From assembly GCA_965223255.1 (NCBI GenBank), contig CBDCWA010000004.1, positions 124,001-188,000 on the forward strand: a stretch of 64,000 nt of DNA. Reading direction: 5' to 3'. The translations under genes and the position numbers were made by a program. Position 1 is the first letter of the stretch, and each line of letters starts with the position of its first letter. Of this stretch, positions 1 to 8,721 are shown in pieces. The notes under the pieces are model-generated. The model searched no databases, was not told where the DNA came from, and worked only from the letters and a program-made list of their open reading frames with translations. This stretch comes from CBDCWA01 sp965223255. Lineage in GTDB: Bacteria; Pseudomonadota; Alphaproteobacteria; Rhizobiales; Hyphomicrobiaceae.

Positions 1-2
1 AC

Positions 3-80
3 GGCATATTGAATCACTCGTTCATGTCCCGAAAACCGATAGCAATTTTGGCGGATGCAAGCTTCTGGAGAGGCGCGTAA
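3..80 (+). CDS. Sulfopyruvate decarboxylase-like alpha subunit, C-terminal end only (partial)
   Basis: An open frame runs in from before the window and ends at the TAA at 78-80. Its last 25 residues read like the end of a TPP-enzyme pyrimidine-binding (alpha) subunit: a strand of the type KPIAILA followed by a short Trp-containing tail. The stop overlaps the ATG of the next gene by one base (TAATG), the translational coupling expected for alpha/beta subunits of sulfopyruvate or phosphonopyruvate decarboxylase. The assignment rests mainly on the identity of the downstream beta subunit, because only the tail is visible. Confidence 0.6.
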   Translation, partial: GILNHSFMSRKPIAILADASFWRGA

Positions 81-643
81 TGAACCGCAGCGAAGTATTG
101 AAATCACTTATTCCGGCAATATCGGACAAGCTTGTTGTCTGCAACATTGGCTTGCCATCGCAGGAATTGCATATGCTGGATGACCAGCCGAGCAACTTTT
201 ACATGCTTGGCACGATGGGTCTTGCCTCGTCGATCGGCTTTGGTCTCGCCATGGCACAATCCGAGAAAGTCATTGCTATCGACGGAGATGGCTCGGTTCT
301 GACAAATCTGGGAACCTTGCCGACCATTGCCAATAACGAAGCCGACAACTTCATTCTCCTCATCATTGACAACGGCAGTTACGGATCGACCGGCGATCAG
401 CCGACCTATACGGGCAAAAAGACGTCACTTGCAGACGTGGCGCGCGCATGTGGTTGTGAGCGCGTTGTCGAGTGCTCAGCCAACGATGCTCTTGCCGCGA
501 TGAACGAAGCATTAGGATCAGACAGAAAAACCATTATCATCTGCAAATGCGAGTCCGGAAACATCGACGTGCCACCGATAGACCTAAACCCAATTATGAT
601 TGGTGAAAGGTTCATGGCCGAGGTGCGCAAAAGAAACCGTTGA
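80..643 (+). CDS. Sulfopyruvate decarboxylase-like beta subunit (TPP-binding)
   Basis: This 187-residue protein is the TPP/Mg-binding half of a two-subunit 2-oxoacid decarboxylase. The family (ComE-type) decarboxylates 3-sulfopyruvate to sulfoacetaldehyde; close relatives act on phosphonopyruvate. The segment MLGTMGLASSIGFGLA precedes the Mg-TPP motif, which starts with GDGS at about residues 74-77 and ends in the IDNGSYGSTG stretch. The length fits a stand-alone beta subunit. It overlaps the preceding alpha subunit by one base. A second pair, clearly diverged from this one, lies at 29121-30270. The substrate cannot be fixed from sequence alone. Sulfonate catabolism is one option, and a general phosphono- or oxo-acid decarboxylase is another. 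The gene stops 25 bases before an IS-derived remnant. Confidence 0.75.
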   Translation: MNRSEVLKSLIPAISDKLVVCNIGLPSQELHMLDDQPSNFYMLGTMGLASSIGFGLAMAQSEKVIAIDGDGSVLTNLGTLPTIANNEADNFILLIIDNGSYGSTGDQPTYTGKKTSLADVARACGCERVVECSANDALAAMNEALGSDRKTIIICKCESGNIDVPPIDLNPIMIGERFMAEVRKRNR

Positions 644-667
644 GGTGTGAGACGATCAGGCTCTTGA

Positions 668-1054
668 TCACGTTAGACGGATACTGACTTGCCACACGCG
701 ATGCAACGCATTGCCCAACTGGCGCTGCACCGCAGGCCTGACAGTTCTCCTTGGGGAAACATCCTGAAGCATTGCCCTGTCGAGCAACAGGTCGCCAACC
801 AACGGCTTGAGATTATTGGTCCCCTCTTCAAGTTGCATCAACCGCTTCCTCTCAGATGGCATGCTGCCACCATACGTCTTGCACCAATTATTATAGATCG
901 CCTGGCGGATACCCGCTCTGCGGCATAAGTCTTCGACTGGCATGCCTTGATCCGCCTGAGGCAGAATAAAGGCGACCTGGCTGTCGATGACCTGCGAGCG
1001 CTTCTCTGTCTCTGCTCGCTGCGCCGCCAAAACCACGAAACGAGAATTCTCCAT
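668..1054 (-). pseudogene. IS3-family transposase remnant (OrfA with start of OrfB)
   Basis: From about 1003 downward the reading frame matches the OrfA plan of IS3-type elements: a basic start, a helix-turn-helix with VEDLCRRAGIRQAIYNNWCK, the KYGG-like turn (KTYGGSMPSERKRL), and a leucine-zipper-like region ending in LLLDRAMLQDV. It then continues in the same frame into what looks like the opening of OrfB (RPAVQRQL...VSIR), which in intact elements is usually reached by frameshifting. The frame ends within 25 residues, and no DDE catalytic core follows. The element is therefore truncated and decayed. I could not identify terminal inverted repeats. The true 5' boundary is uncertain, since residues upstream of position 1003 do not look like OrfA. 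Confidence 0.7.
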
Positions 1055-1131
1055 GAACCGCCAGCTCAATTTCGGGCAAGCAGGTGACGGACAGAAGTCC
1101 GGGACCGGGGGCAAAGCAGCCGACAACAAAC

Positions 1132-1872
1132 CTATCCCTGCACCTGCGCCCGACGTGCCGGTCGCCGCGTACCGCTTCTGATTTTTCCTTGCTCTTTCAG
1201 TTTGATCAGCTCATTTCGATCGCGAAGTACCTTTTCATCAATCCCTTGATCAACAAGCTTGGCCATATCGTCAGGATCGAATGAACCAAGGCTCATATCG
1301 AAATCGAGGCCGGGGCGAAACTGATACCAATGCTTCCAATGCGTGCATTCTTCTGGTGTATCAAAGTTGTCGATGTAAGTTTCAATTTCATTGCCGTCTG
1401 GGTCCTCATAGTAAAAGGACGTCGACTGGCCGTGGTTGATGCAATGTACCGGCTCAATGCCCCATGCCTTGGCCTGTCGGTAAAGCGCCACAAGATCCTT
1501 CAACGACTTGTATTGGAACGCCATGTGCGCGATCCCGCCGCGACCGGTTGCAAAGCCGCATCCCGGACGCTCGAGAATTGCAAATCGATGATCGCGATTA
1601 TCAAAACTAATAAAGGCCGCCCTGGCACCACCTTGAGCGCTCTTATCGCGATAGTTGACAACATGGCAGTTGAAGAATTTCATGTAAAAATCCACCATCT
1701 GCTCGAAGTTCTTATCCGTTCCAAGAGAGGTATGAATGAGCGCTGTTGGCGGTGGGACTTTTGCATTTTCATCACCACCAGCCCCAATCCTGTCTTCCGG
1801 CTTAGGCAGATAAGTTTGCTCGAAATTCTCATACCAAATCTTGTCGTCCGTAGTTATGTCGCCGTCACCCAT
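1132..1872 (-). CDS. VOC-family extradiol dioxygenase-like protein
   Basis: A 246-residue protein of the vicinal oxygen chelate superfamily, the fold of extradiol ring-cleavage dioxygenases and glyoxalases. A candidate Fe/Mn-binding triad is visible: His in IHTSLG, His in IAHMAFQY and Glu in GNEIETYIDN, with the YYEDPDGNEIE signature common to catechol 2,3-dioxygenase-like proteins. The start is set at the ATG at 1872, preceded by GGGAG with good spacing; the frame is open further upstream but overlaps the next gene. It lies 26 bases downstream of an FAH-family gene on the same strand, so the two are probably co-transcribed. That pairing (ring-cleaving oxygenase plus FAH hydrolase or hydratase) suggests aromatic or catechol-like catabolism. 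The substrate is unknown. Confidence 0.75.
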   Translation of the reverse strand: MGDGDITTDDKIWYENFEQTYLPKPEDRIGAGGDENAKVPPPTALIHTSLGTDKNFEQMVDFYMKFFNCHVVNYRDKSAQGGARAAFISFDNRDHRFAILERPGCGFATGRGGIAHMAFQYKSLKDLVALYRQAKAWGIEPVHCINHGQSTSFYYEDPDGNEIETYIDNFDTPEECTHWKHWYQFRPGLDFDMSLGSFDPDDMAKLVDQGIDEKVLRDRNELIKLKEQGKIRSGTRRPARRAQVQG

Positions 1873-1898
1873 TGCGTTCTCCCAATTCCTTTGACGCA

Positions 1899-2912
1899 CT
1901 ACCAATTCCAGCTTGGCTCCAATGGATCCGAGATGATTTGGTTTCGCATTGTTCCAATACCATCGACTTCGCTTTCCAAAACGTCGCCTGGCTGCAGGAA
2001 CTTGGCGCCAGCGAGCCCACCGTCGCCCATCGCCACGCCTTCGGGCGAGCCAGTCATTACGACGTCGCCGGGGTAAAGCGCAATTTGCGATACGTAAGCA
2101 AGGATCTGTGGAATTTTCCATATCATATCGGAGGCCAACGCCTCCTGTCGCGTCTCACCATTGACGCGCGTCCGAATTGTCAGAGCATATGGATCGGGAA
2201 TCTCATCCTGTGTCACAAAGACGGGGCCAATGGGACAGAAGCCATCAAAACTTTTCGCAAGCAATCGATTGCCTTCAGCTCTCTCTAATTTTCCGACATC
2301 ACGTGCCGTAATATCACTCGTCACCGTGTAACCCGCGATGTGATCAAAAGCATTGGCTTCCGCGACGTTCTTGCACGTCCGCGCTATGACAAATGCAAGC
2401 TCCGTCTCATAGTCCAGGTTGTTTGTCGCCATCGGGCGCACAATGTCGTCAGTTGGCCCGGTAGCGGCATGAGGTCCCTTGAGCCACGTGGACGGCAGCA
2501 CATGCGGCCGCTGCGTTCCGCTCATTTCTTTCAGGTGAGCCCCATAGTTGCGCCCGGCTGCGATAATCTTGCTCGGCGCAAGGGGCGCAAAAAGATGTGC
2601 CTCGTCAATGTCTATGAACAGCCTCTCACCTGCAAGCCCGCGCGCATCCCTGTTCTTCTTCGCAGCACTACGAAGCCAACCGTCGATCCGCCTCAGAAGT
2701 GCCATCGCGCAGGGCCCGCCGGCGAGAAGCGAAGCGCACTCCGATGGAATTCGCAGTGCTGCTATGTCCTCAGCTTGCAAGTCTCCGTCTTCATCAAACA
2801 GCAGCGCAGCGCCGCCCGCGCGTGCATCGCCAATTGTCTTACTGTCAATCAATACGCCCAAACGACGCTGGCGTACCAATTCTCCCTTCTGGATATAGCT
2901 AACAAGCCGCAT
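1899..2912 (-). CDS. Fumarylacetoacetate hydrolase (FAH) family protein
   Basis: A 337-residue FAH-superfamily enzyme. Members cleave C-C bonds in 1,3-diketo acids, or hydrate or decarboxylate 2-hydroxydienoates in meta-cleavage pathways, using a divalent metal. Typical features are the IDEAHLFAPLAPSKIIAAGRN entry to the domain, metal ligands in DYETELAFVI, the GYTVTSDITARD segment, KSFDGFCPIGP and the closing PGDVVMTGSPEGV. I set the start at the ATG at 2912, because GGAAG lies six bases upstream; two upstream in-frame starts are less well placed. It is the first gene of a probable two-gene operon with the VOC dioxygenase-like gene. It is divergent from the dehydrogenase at 3001, leaving an 88-base shared promoter region. 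Confidence 0.82.
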   Translation of the reverse strand: MRLVSYIQKGELVRQRRLGVLIDSKTIGDARAGGAALLFDEDGDLQAEDIAALRIPSECASLLAGGPCAMALLRRIDGWLRSAAKKNRDARGLAGERLFIDIDEAHLFAPLAPSKIIAAGRNYGAHLKEMSGTQRPHVLPSTWLKGPHAATGPTDDIVRPMATNNLDYETELAFVIARTCKNVAEANAFDHIAGYTVTSDITARDVGKLERAEGNRLLAKSFDGFCPIGPVFVTQDEIPDPYALTIRTRVNGETRQEALASDMIWKIPQILAYVSQIALYPGDVVMTGSPEGVAMGDGGLAGAKFLQPGDVLESEVDGIGTMRNQIISDPLEPSWNW

Positions 2913-3000
2913 GAGCATCTTCCATTCAAGTTTCACCAATAGTCCTTACGATGATATCCTATAAACAACAGAAGTACAGAGAGGCACAATTGAGAAAACG

Positions 3001-3963
3001 ATGAAGAAACCTGTCGGTATTGTTGGCGTCGGCCAGCTCGGCCTGGCATCAGCCAAGAACCTTCTCGCGCGTGGTTACAAGGTCGTCGGATACCGTCGCT
3101 CTTCGATGACTGAGTTTGAACGCGCAGGCGGCGTTGCAGCCCTCTCACCAGCCGATGTCGCACGCCAATGCGATATCGTAATTACGTTGTTACGCCCGGC
3201 TTCCGCGGTTGAGGACGTCTATATGGGTGAGCACGGCATACTTTCGGCCATCCACCCCGGATTGACCGCGATTGAGCTTTCAACAGTTCCGATGTCCGTG
3301 AAACGAAAGGTTTCCAGTGCTGCTCTGGATCACGGTCTTGATCTACTGGATGGAACGATCAGTGGCAATCCCAACTTCATCAAGTCGCGTACAGCAGCAT
3401 TCTTCCTTGGCGGGAGGCAGGCTGTCTTCGATCGGTGTGCGGCAACATTACGTGACATCACTGACCAGGTCTCTCTTGTCGGACCATTAGGTGCCGGCCG
3501 TGCCGCAAAATTTGTCGCGCTCTATCTGGTCGCAGCACATGTATTGGCGGCAGCTGAAGCACTTCAACTGGCAGAGCGCATGGGTCTGGATAAGGGTGCA
3601 ATGCTTGATGCGATATCAGGCTCCAATGCCACGTCTGCAATGCTCGAATCCAGGGGGGCACTTATGGTGGAGGGCGACTATGAGGATTACCTCCCGGACA
3701 AAGCGGTGACAAAAAACGCCGATGATTCCAGGCCACGCGGTATCAATAGTCGATTGCGCCAAATCCAACGACTTAATGAATTCGCTAGTCAGATAGGCGG
3801 ACGTTATCCCTTGCTCAATGCGCTTACGACGACGTACCAGGCGGCAGCAGAGAGCGGTTTGGCTGACCACGACATTGCCCAGGTAATCGAGTTCCTCAAA
3901 GCAGAGGCCGGCGACATACAGGACCGAGAGCACCTTGAAGCGTTAATTGAAAAATATAGTTGA
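3001..3963 (+). CDS. 3-hydroxyisobutyrate dehydrogenase-type NAD(P)-dependent beta-hydroxyacid dehydrogenase
   Basis: A 320-residue oxidoreductase of the 6-phosphogluconate/3-hydroxyisobutyrate dehydrogenase family. The N terminus carries the Rossmann GVGQLG dinucleotide motif at residues 9-14 after a beta strand. The substrate-binding segment DGTISG stands where the family usually has DAPVSGG. The catalytic lysine is in GAGRAAKFVALY. The all-alpha C-terminal domain appears complete. The start ATG has GAGAAAA just upstream. Divergent orientation to the FAH/dioxygenase pair suggests shared regulation in one catabolic unit. The altered substrate loop argues for a substrate other than 3-hydroxyisobutyrate, such as tartronate, a sulfolactate-like or another beta-hydroxy acid, but this is inference. 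Confidence 0.78.
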   Translation: MKKPVGIVGVGQLGLASAKNLLARGYKVVGYRRSSMTEFERAGGVAALSPADVARQCDIVITLLRPASAVEDVYMGEHGILSAIHPGLTAIELSTVPMSVKRKVSSAALDHGLDLLDGTISGNPNFIKSRTAAFFLGGRQAVFDRCAATLRDITDQVSLVGPLGAGRAAKFVALYLVAAHVLAAAEALQLAERMGLDKGAMLDAISGSNATSAMLESRGALMVEGDYEDYLPDKAVTKNADDSRPRGINSRLRQIQRLNEFASQIGGRYPLLNALTTTYQAAAESGLADHDIAQVIEFLKAEAGDIQDREHLEALIEKYS

Positions 3964-4365
3964 GCACCTGTTAGATCGCATTCAATGGGATGTCCCGGAC
4001 CGCGAAGACTTTAAGCCGTTCAGCCGTCACCGATCGAATCAACAACTTAAGGCGCAATTGTGATCGCTGTTTTTCTGGCAGGGGTGCAGTCAGGTCGCAA
4101 CTTTCTCCCACGATTTTCCACTCTTACAACCGATAGATCGTCTCCAAATCGGAACCACTGCTCGAACCCACCACCTCTAGCGCAATCATGCGTCACGAAT
4201 ACTCCAGACGCACCTGCCAAAAAACAACACAGCAGCTTTTGTTTGAAGACAAATCACTGGAGAAGTCACCAACAGGGACACTCGAACGTTTGCAGATGTC
4301 ATCCTCTCGGACTACATCTTAATAGTGCTCAGCTACGGCGTCTTCATCTAAGATGGTTCAACACT
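3964..4365 (+). other. Intergenic stretch, no gene recognised
   Basis: About 400 bases between the dehydrogenase and a membrane protein gene. An open frame continuous with the downstream gene begins at 4060, but its translation here is rich in Ser, Asn, His and Gln, has no domain character and has no ribosome-binding site at 4060. I therefore treat it as non-coding. I see no terminator hairpin or other structure. Confidence 0.4.
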
Positions 4366-4980
4366 ATGACCTCAATAGAGGCCAATAAAGCAACACGACA
4401 ATCGCCCTCTCCGGCGTCCGGGACAATCTCGATAATGCCCAGTATATTTGCTGTGTTGGGCTGGGTCCTGGGCACCTTTTCGCTACTCAGCCTCATCCGA
4501 AGCTTTAAGTTTGCAAATCTCTATGGGCCTGTCGCTGACTGCGTAAACACCTACAGCTTGTTCGTAAACACAGCTGTCGGCATCCTGTTTGGTTTTGTAC
4601 CAAAGGATTGGGGTGAAATAGACAACATTGAATCTCACCTCATCATACTCTTGGCGATTTATCTGTTTGCTGCAAGCCGCGCTGAAACAAGGGGTGGGCA
4701 TCATGGCGTGCCTGTAAACATCGCTCTATGCACCACAAATCTAATTTTTCTTTCCACGCTTGCTATAATTCCCGCCTTTATGAGTGATCAGATTCCCGGC
4801 AAATTGTTCGTCGTTTTTTGGCTCGGTTCAGCGCTGTTGGTCACAGGATTCGCAATACGCTCCGTCATCGTTGGCAGTGGAGCTGTCCCAAAAAACAAAA
4901 TCTTCGTAACGGAACTTGCAGCTATCCTTACCCTTGTGGCCGTCATCATCGCAATCAACTATACCGTCTTCGCACCATAA
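4366..4980 (+). CDS. Hypothetical multi-pass membrane protein
   Basis: I do not recognise this family. From the ATG at 4366 the protein is 204 residues with about five or six hydrophobic segments, at roughly residues 24-45, 57-78, 93-110, 120-142, 150-172 and 183-202. They are separated by short loops, and the start is a polar Ser/Thr-rich tail. The start was chosen because sequence upstream of residue 1 has no membrane or domain character; the ribosome-binding site is weak (AGATGG). It ends 46 bases before the convergent glnS stop. No catalytic motif is visible, so a small inner-membrane protein of unknown role is all that can be said. Confidence 0.5.
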   Translation: MTSIEANKATRQSPSPASGTISIMPSIFAVLGWVLGTFSLLSLIRSFKFANLYGPVADCVNTYSLFVNTAVGILFGFVPKDWGEIDNIESHLIILLAIYLFAASRAETRGGHHGVPVNIALCTTNLIFLSTLAIIPAFMSDQIPGKLFVVFWLGSALLVTGFAIRSVIVGSGAVPKNKIFVTELAAILTLVAVIIAINYTVFAP

Positions 4981-5026
4981 CCAGGGCAAAGTGGTGGAGC
5001 GGATTTCGCATTCCGGCAAAACGAAT

Positions 5027-6727
5027 TCAGGCCTGAGACTTCTGAACCTTCTTCCAGGTATCTCGTAATGGGACAATCTCATTGAAGACCGGATTGTTCC
5101 CATTGGTATCGGGATCGACACAGAAATACCCAAGCCGTTCGAATTGGACCTGTGTTCCCACGCCGTGCTCAGCCAATGCGGGCTCAATTTTCGCATCCGG
5201 CACGACGGAAATTGAATTCGGATTGACGACACTTAGCAAATCCTCAGCGGCACTGGGATTATCGGTGACGAAGAGCTGCTGAAAACGTCGCACTTCTGCG
5301 GAAAGTGCAGTTTGAGCATCGACCCAATGCAGTGTACTGCGTACCTTTCGCCCATCCGGTGTGGTACCCCCGCGCGATTGCGGATCGAAACTACATCGAA
5401 GCTCTGTAATCTCACCGCTGGCGTCTTTGATCACGTCAGTACAGGTGATGTAATAGGCATACCGCAATCGAACTTCACGCCCGGGACTAAGCCTGAAGAA
5501 TTTTTTCGGCGGGTCCTCCATAAAATCATCGCGCTCAATATAAAGCTCGCGCGAAAATGGCACCAGGCGGGAGCCCGCACTCTCGTCTTCAGGGTTATTG
5601 ATTGCTTCCAGCTCTTCGGTTTGGCCCTCCGGGTAGTTTTCGATCACCACCTTCAACGGATTGAGCACCGCCATACGTCTGAGAGCAATCTTGTTCAAAA
5701 GCTCTCGCGTGCAAAATTCCAGGAAACCGTAATCGACCACGCTGTCGGCACGGGCAACACCGATCCGCTGCGCAAATTCGCGCAGCGCCTGAGGCGGAAT
5801 ACCGCGCCGCCTGAGGCCCCGCAGCGTCGGCATACGCGGATCGTCCCATCCGCTCACCACCCCCTCCTTTACCAACTGCATCAATTTACGCTTGGACAGA
5901 ACGGTATGGGTCAGATTAAGCCGCGCGATTTCGTGCTGCTTGGGTGTGCTCGGCGTCGGCAAGTTTTCGATCAACCAGTCATAGAGCGGACGGTGATCTG
6001 CGAATTCCAGCGTGCATATGGAGTGCGTAATGCCCTCGATGGCATCGGACTGACCGTGCGCAAAATCGTACGTCGGATAGATACACCACGCATCGCCGGT
6101 TCTCGGATGGTGGGCATGCAGCACGCGATAGAGCACCGGGTCGCGCATGTTGATATTCCCCGATGCCATATCGATCTTGGCCCTGAGCGTTTTTGCCCCG
6201 TTTGGAAATTCGCCGGCCCGCATGCGGCGAAACAGGTCCAAATTCTCCTCAACCGACCGATCGCGATGAGGACTGTTTTTGCCGGGTTCCTTAAGTGTAC
6301 CGCGATAAGCCCGAATTTCATCTGCGTCGAGGTCATCAACATAGGCCTTACCGGCCTCGATCAGATGTTCCGCCCATCGATACAGTTGATCGAAATAATC
6401 TGAGGCAAACAGTGTCGTCCCCCCCCAATCGAACCCCAGCCATCGCAGGTCCTCCTGGATCGCCTCGATATATTCGTCGTCCTCCTTTACAGGATTGGTA
6501 TCATCCAGCCGCAGATTACAGCGTCCGCCGAATTCCTGCGCCATCCCAAAATTCAAGGCGATCGCCTTTGCGTGCCCTATATGCAGATAACCATTGGGCT
6601 CGGGCGGAAACCGGGTCACCACTTCTGTCACCCGCCCCGAGGCCAGATCATCGGCTATGATGTCACGGATAAAATGGGCGGGGCCATCGCGGTCCGGCGC
6701 TTCAGAGGCTGTGCTTTGCTCGGTCAT
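5027..6727 (-). CDS. glnS: Glutamine--tRNA ligase (GlnRS)
   Basis: A cytoplasmic class I aminoacyl-tRNA synthetase of 566 residues that charges tRNA-Gln with glutamine. The HIGH motif (LHIGHAKAI) is at residues 49-52 and follows TRFPPEPNGY, the GlnRS-type signature. The KMSKS-like loop is VLSKRKL at about residue 277. The C-terminal two-barrel anticodon-binding region is complete, with PPKKFFRLSPGREVRLR and RGGTTPDGRKVRSTLHWV. I take the ATG at 6727; a TTG 33 bases upstream is possible. A run of eight G residues on the coding strand (near 6419-6426) lies inside the gene. Many alphaproteobacteria lack GlnRS and make Gln-tRNA by the GatCAB amidotransferase route, so its presence is of some interest. 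Confidence 0.95.
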   Translation of the reverse strand: MTEQSTASEAPDRDGPAHFIRDIIADDLASGRVTEVVTRFPPEPNGYLHIGHAKAIALNFGMAQEFGGRCNLRLDDTNPVKEDDEYIEAIQEDLRWLGFDWGGTTLFASDYFDQLYRWAEHLIEAGKAYVDDLDADEIRAYRGTLKEPGKNSPHRDRSVEENLDLFRRMRAGEFPNGAKTLRAKIDMASGNINMRDPVLYRVLHAHHPRTGDAWCIYPTYDFAHGQSDAIEGITHSICTLEFADHRPLYDWLIENLPTPSTPKQHEIARLNLTHTVLSKRKLMQLVKEGVVSGWDDPRMPTLRGLRRRGIPPQALREFAQRIGVARADSVVDYGFLEFCTRELLNKIALRRMAVLNPLKVVIENYPEGQTEELEAINNPEDESAGSRLVPFSRELYIERDDFMEDPPKKFFRLSPGREVRLRYAYYITCTDVIKDASGEITELRCSFDPQSRGGTTPDGRKVRSTLHWVDAQTALSAEVRRFQQLFVTDNPSAAEDLLSVVNPNSISVVPDAKIEPALAEHGVGTQVQFERLGYFCVDPDTNGNNPVFNEIVPLRDTWKKVQKSQA

Positions 6728-7054
6728 GTGATAAGGGCTGTCCTTGTCAGCTGTATCCAAAGGTCAGACGTGCGAGATCTTGGCCGGCTACGTCCTTGCC
6801 ACCGAACACATAATCGATCAAGCCGCTGACCACCAGTCTAAGCGTCCCCGGAATTCGCCGCTACCGAGCCGACACAAAAAGCCGTTGATCGTTCATTGAA
6901 TTGATGCAATGAGGCCACCTGCGACTAGCCCGACCGATCCTGACAAGCTAATCTAATCAACGCCGCTCCGCGACCACAGACGGGGCGTTTGCCCGATCGT
7001 CCAGCACGGCACGGCAGTGCGCCGGCCGAGATTATATAGAGACATGATCACGTG
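6728..7054. other. Intergenic region upstream of glnS, no gene recognised
   Basis: About 330 bases between the divergent starts of glnS and a small membrane protein gene. It should hold promoters for both, but I see no convincing -35/-10 pair, hairpin or conserved motif. Confidence 0.35.
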
Positions 7055-7261
7055 ATGGCTTACCGCGAGACGCTTCCACCCCGTTGGGTACAGATCGCCA
7101 CCGTGATCTTCACTGCCTTCGCAATCTGGCTCACAAATCAAATGATTGGCGGTTGGATTTTTCCACCGTTGATCGGAATTGCCTTGGGAGCCGGGATGTT
7201 TGAACTCCTATCCCGGCTCTCCGACCGCATGACCCGCGGCCCACGCAGGCGACCGCATTGA
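7055..7261 (+). CDS. Small hypothetical membrane protein
   Basis: A predicted 68-residue protein with two closely spaced hydrophobic helices, at about residues 12-27 and 30-48, and a basic tail ending in RMTRGPRRRPH. This fits a small inner-membrane hairpin with cytoplasmic C terminus. The ATG at 7055 directly follows a GTG that could also start it. No clear Shine-Dalgarno sequence is present and I recognise no family. It is supported mainly by the coherent hydrophobic/basic pattern and by its ending shortly before the convergent secretion operon. Confidence 0.4.
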   Translation: MAYRETLPPRWVQIATVIFTAFAIWLTNQMIGGWIFPPLIGIALGAGMFELLSRLSDRMTRGPRRRPH

Positions 7262-7296
7262 TCACCCTGGCGCGGCCGGCCTAGAGCCTTACGCGC

Positions 7297-8679
7297 TTAC
7301 CGCTCCGCGAACGCAAGATCGAGCGAATTGTTGACTGGCTTCAAGACGTAATGCAGAAACGACTTGGCACCCGTCACGATATTGGCCTGCACTTCCATAC
7401 CCGGCGTGATGATATGATGTTGCTTTTGCCGACCGACATAGTTTTTGTCCATCGCAAGCAACACACGGTAGAACGGCTTACCTTTTTCCGGCTGCACGGT
7501 TGTTGGCGAAATTTTCGCAACCTTCCCTTTGACCATGCCGAAGACGTTCGGGTCGTAGGTCGACACTCGGATCTCGGAAATATCGCCCACCTTGACATGG
7601 CCCACATCGCGGGGATCAAGCTGCACCTCGGCAAACACCTTAACATCCACAGGTACGATTTTTGCAACGATGCCACCGGGTTTGATGACTTCGCCTGGTG
7701 TCGGATTATAGAGCTTCTGCACGACCCCACGAACCGGTGCGCGAACCACCAGACGCTCGACGCGGTCCGAATGCTTGGCAATCCGCTGGCGCAATTCAGC
7801 GAGCTCACCCACAAGCTTTGACCGTTCCTCGGCAAACCCTTGCAGGGACTTTGCCTGCCATGAGGTTTTTTGCTTTTTGGCTTCGATCACCTTCTCCTGC
7901 GCCGTCACATAGCGCCCGTTCACCGAAATAGATTCTGCCAGCGCTTTTTTGTGGCTGGATCGCGCACTCAGATACGTGCGACGCGTTGCCAGCTTCTTTT
8001 TCAGCAGCGCAGCATAGGTCTCTACCTCACCGTAAAGTATCTCAGCCCGCCGCACCAACACCTTCGCCTCTTCACCAAGCGCCCGTGCCTCGATCTTGCG
8101 AGACAGAATCTGCGAATCGAACATCATAAGTTCATTATTTCGCAACGCCATTTGCGAGCGAAAGAGCTGCATCTGAATTGCCGATTGCTTGGGAAAGCGC
8201 ACCGCAAGCGCACCAAACTTCGGCAACGTGCCGGTGATCAGGGCATCAAGGCGGACAATCTGCAATTGGAGATTGGCCTCACGCAGCTTGAGTTGACCGA
8301 GATCGCTTTTGGCAGCAACCGGCTGCAGATGTAAAATAGGATCACCCTTGTCGACTAACTCGCCTTGGCGTACAGCCACTTCGAAAACTTGACCGCCCTC
8401 CAAGTGATGCACAAGCCGTATACTCCCGGCCGGTATAATGCGGCCATTGGCAACCGCCAACTCCCGAATTTGCCCGACACTCACCCAAACCATCGCCAAC
8501 AACAAACATACCGCCGTCACATAGATCGTGTTGCGAAACAAACCCGGCACACGGCCGTCTTCAAGAACCAGCGGCAATGTCAACCGTTGACCACTGATGT
8601 CGTCTTGCCCCACCTTGCCTACAAGGTTTTTCACCGGCTTTAGAAAGAGATCAGTCAGTGCCTTAAGTATCGCTGTCAT
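7297..8679 (-). CDS. HlyD-family periplasmic adaptor of a type I secretion system
   Basis: A 460-residue membrane fusion protein that would link the inner-membrane ABC exporter to an outer-membrane TolC-type channel. It has a short cytoplasmic N terminus, one transmembrane helix (about residues 44-64, TIYVTAVCLLLAMVWVSVGQ) and a first lipoyl half (GRIIPAGSIRLVHHLEGG, then VRQGELVDKGDPIL). A long alpha-hairpin or coiled coil of about 200 residues follows. The second lipoyl half is RAPVRGVVQKLYNPTPGEVIKPGG, and the C-terminal beta-barrel contains the family's PGMEVQANIVTG segment. The ATG at 8679 follows AGAGAAA; a TTG 18 bases upstream is less likely. It is the third gene of the operon ABC1-ABC2-HlyD. 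No TolC homologue is in the window. Confidence 0.92.
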   Translation of the reverse strand: MTAILKALTDLFLKPVKNLVGKVGQDDISGQRLTLPLVLEDGRVPGLFRNTIYVTAVCLLLAMVWVSVGQIRELAVANGRIIPAGSIRLVHHLEGGQVFEVAVRQGELVDKGDPILHLQPVAAKSDLGQLKLREANLQLQIVRLDALITGTLPKFGALAVRFPKQSAIQMQLFRSQMALRNNELMMFDSQILSRKIEARALGEEAKVLVRRAEILYGEVETYAALLKKKLATRRTYLSARSSHKKALAESISVNGRYVTAQEKVIEAKKQKTSWQAKSLQGFAEERSKLVGELAELRQRIAKHSDRVERLVVRAPVRGVVQKLYNPTPGEVIKPGGIVAKIVPVDVKVFAEVQLDPRDVGHVKVGDISEIRVSTYDPNVFGMVKGKVAKISPTTVQPEKGKPFYRVLLAMDKNYVGRQKQHHIITPGMEVQANIVTGAKSFLHYVLKPVNNSLDLAFAER

Positions 8680-8721
8680 AAGATTTCTCTTCACCAATGT
8701 ACGACTGAAATTTCGCTTACC

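Noticed and set aside
4060..4365. 5' extension of the membrane protein frame back to 4060.
   Set aside because: The translation is low-complexity and polar with no ribosome-binding site. The protein-like part starts at 4366.
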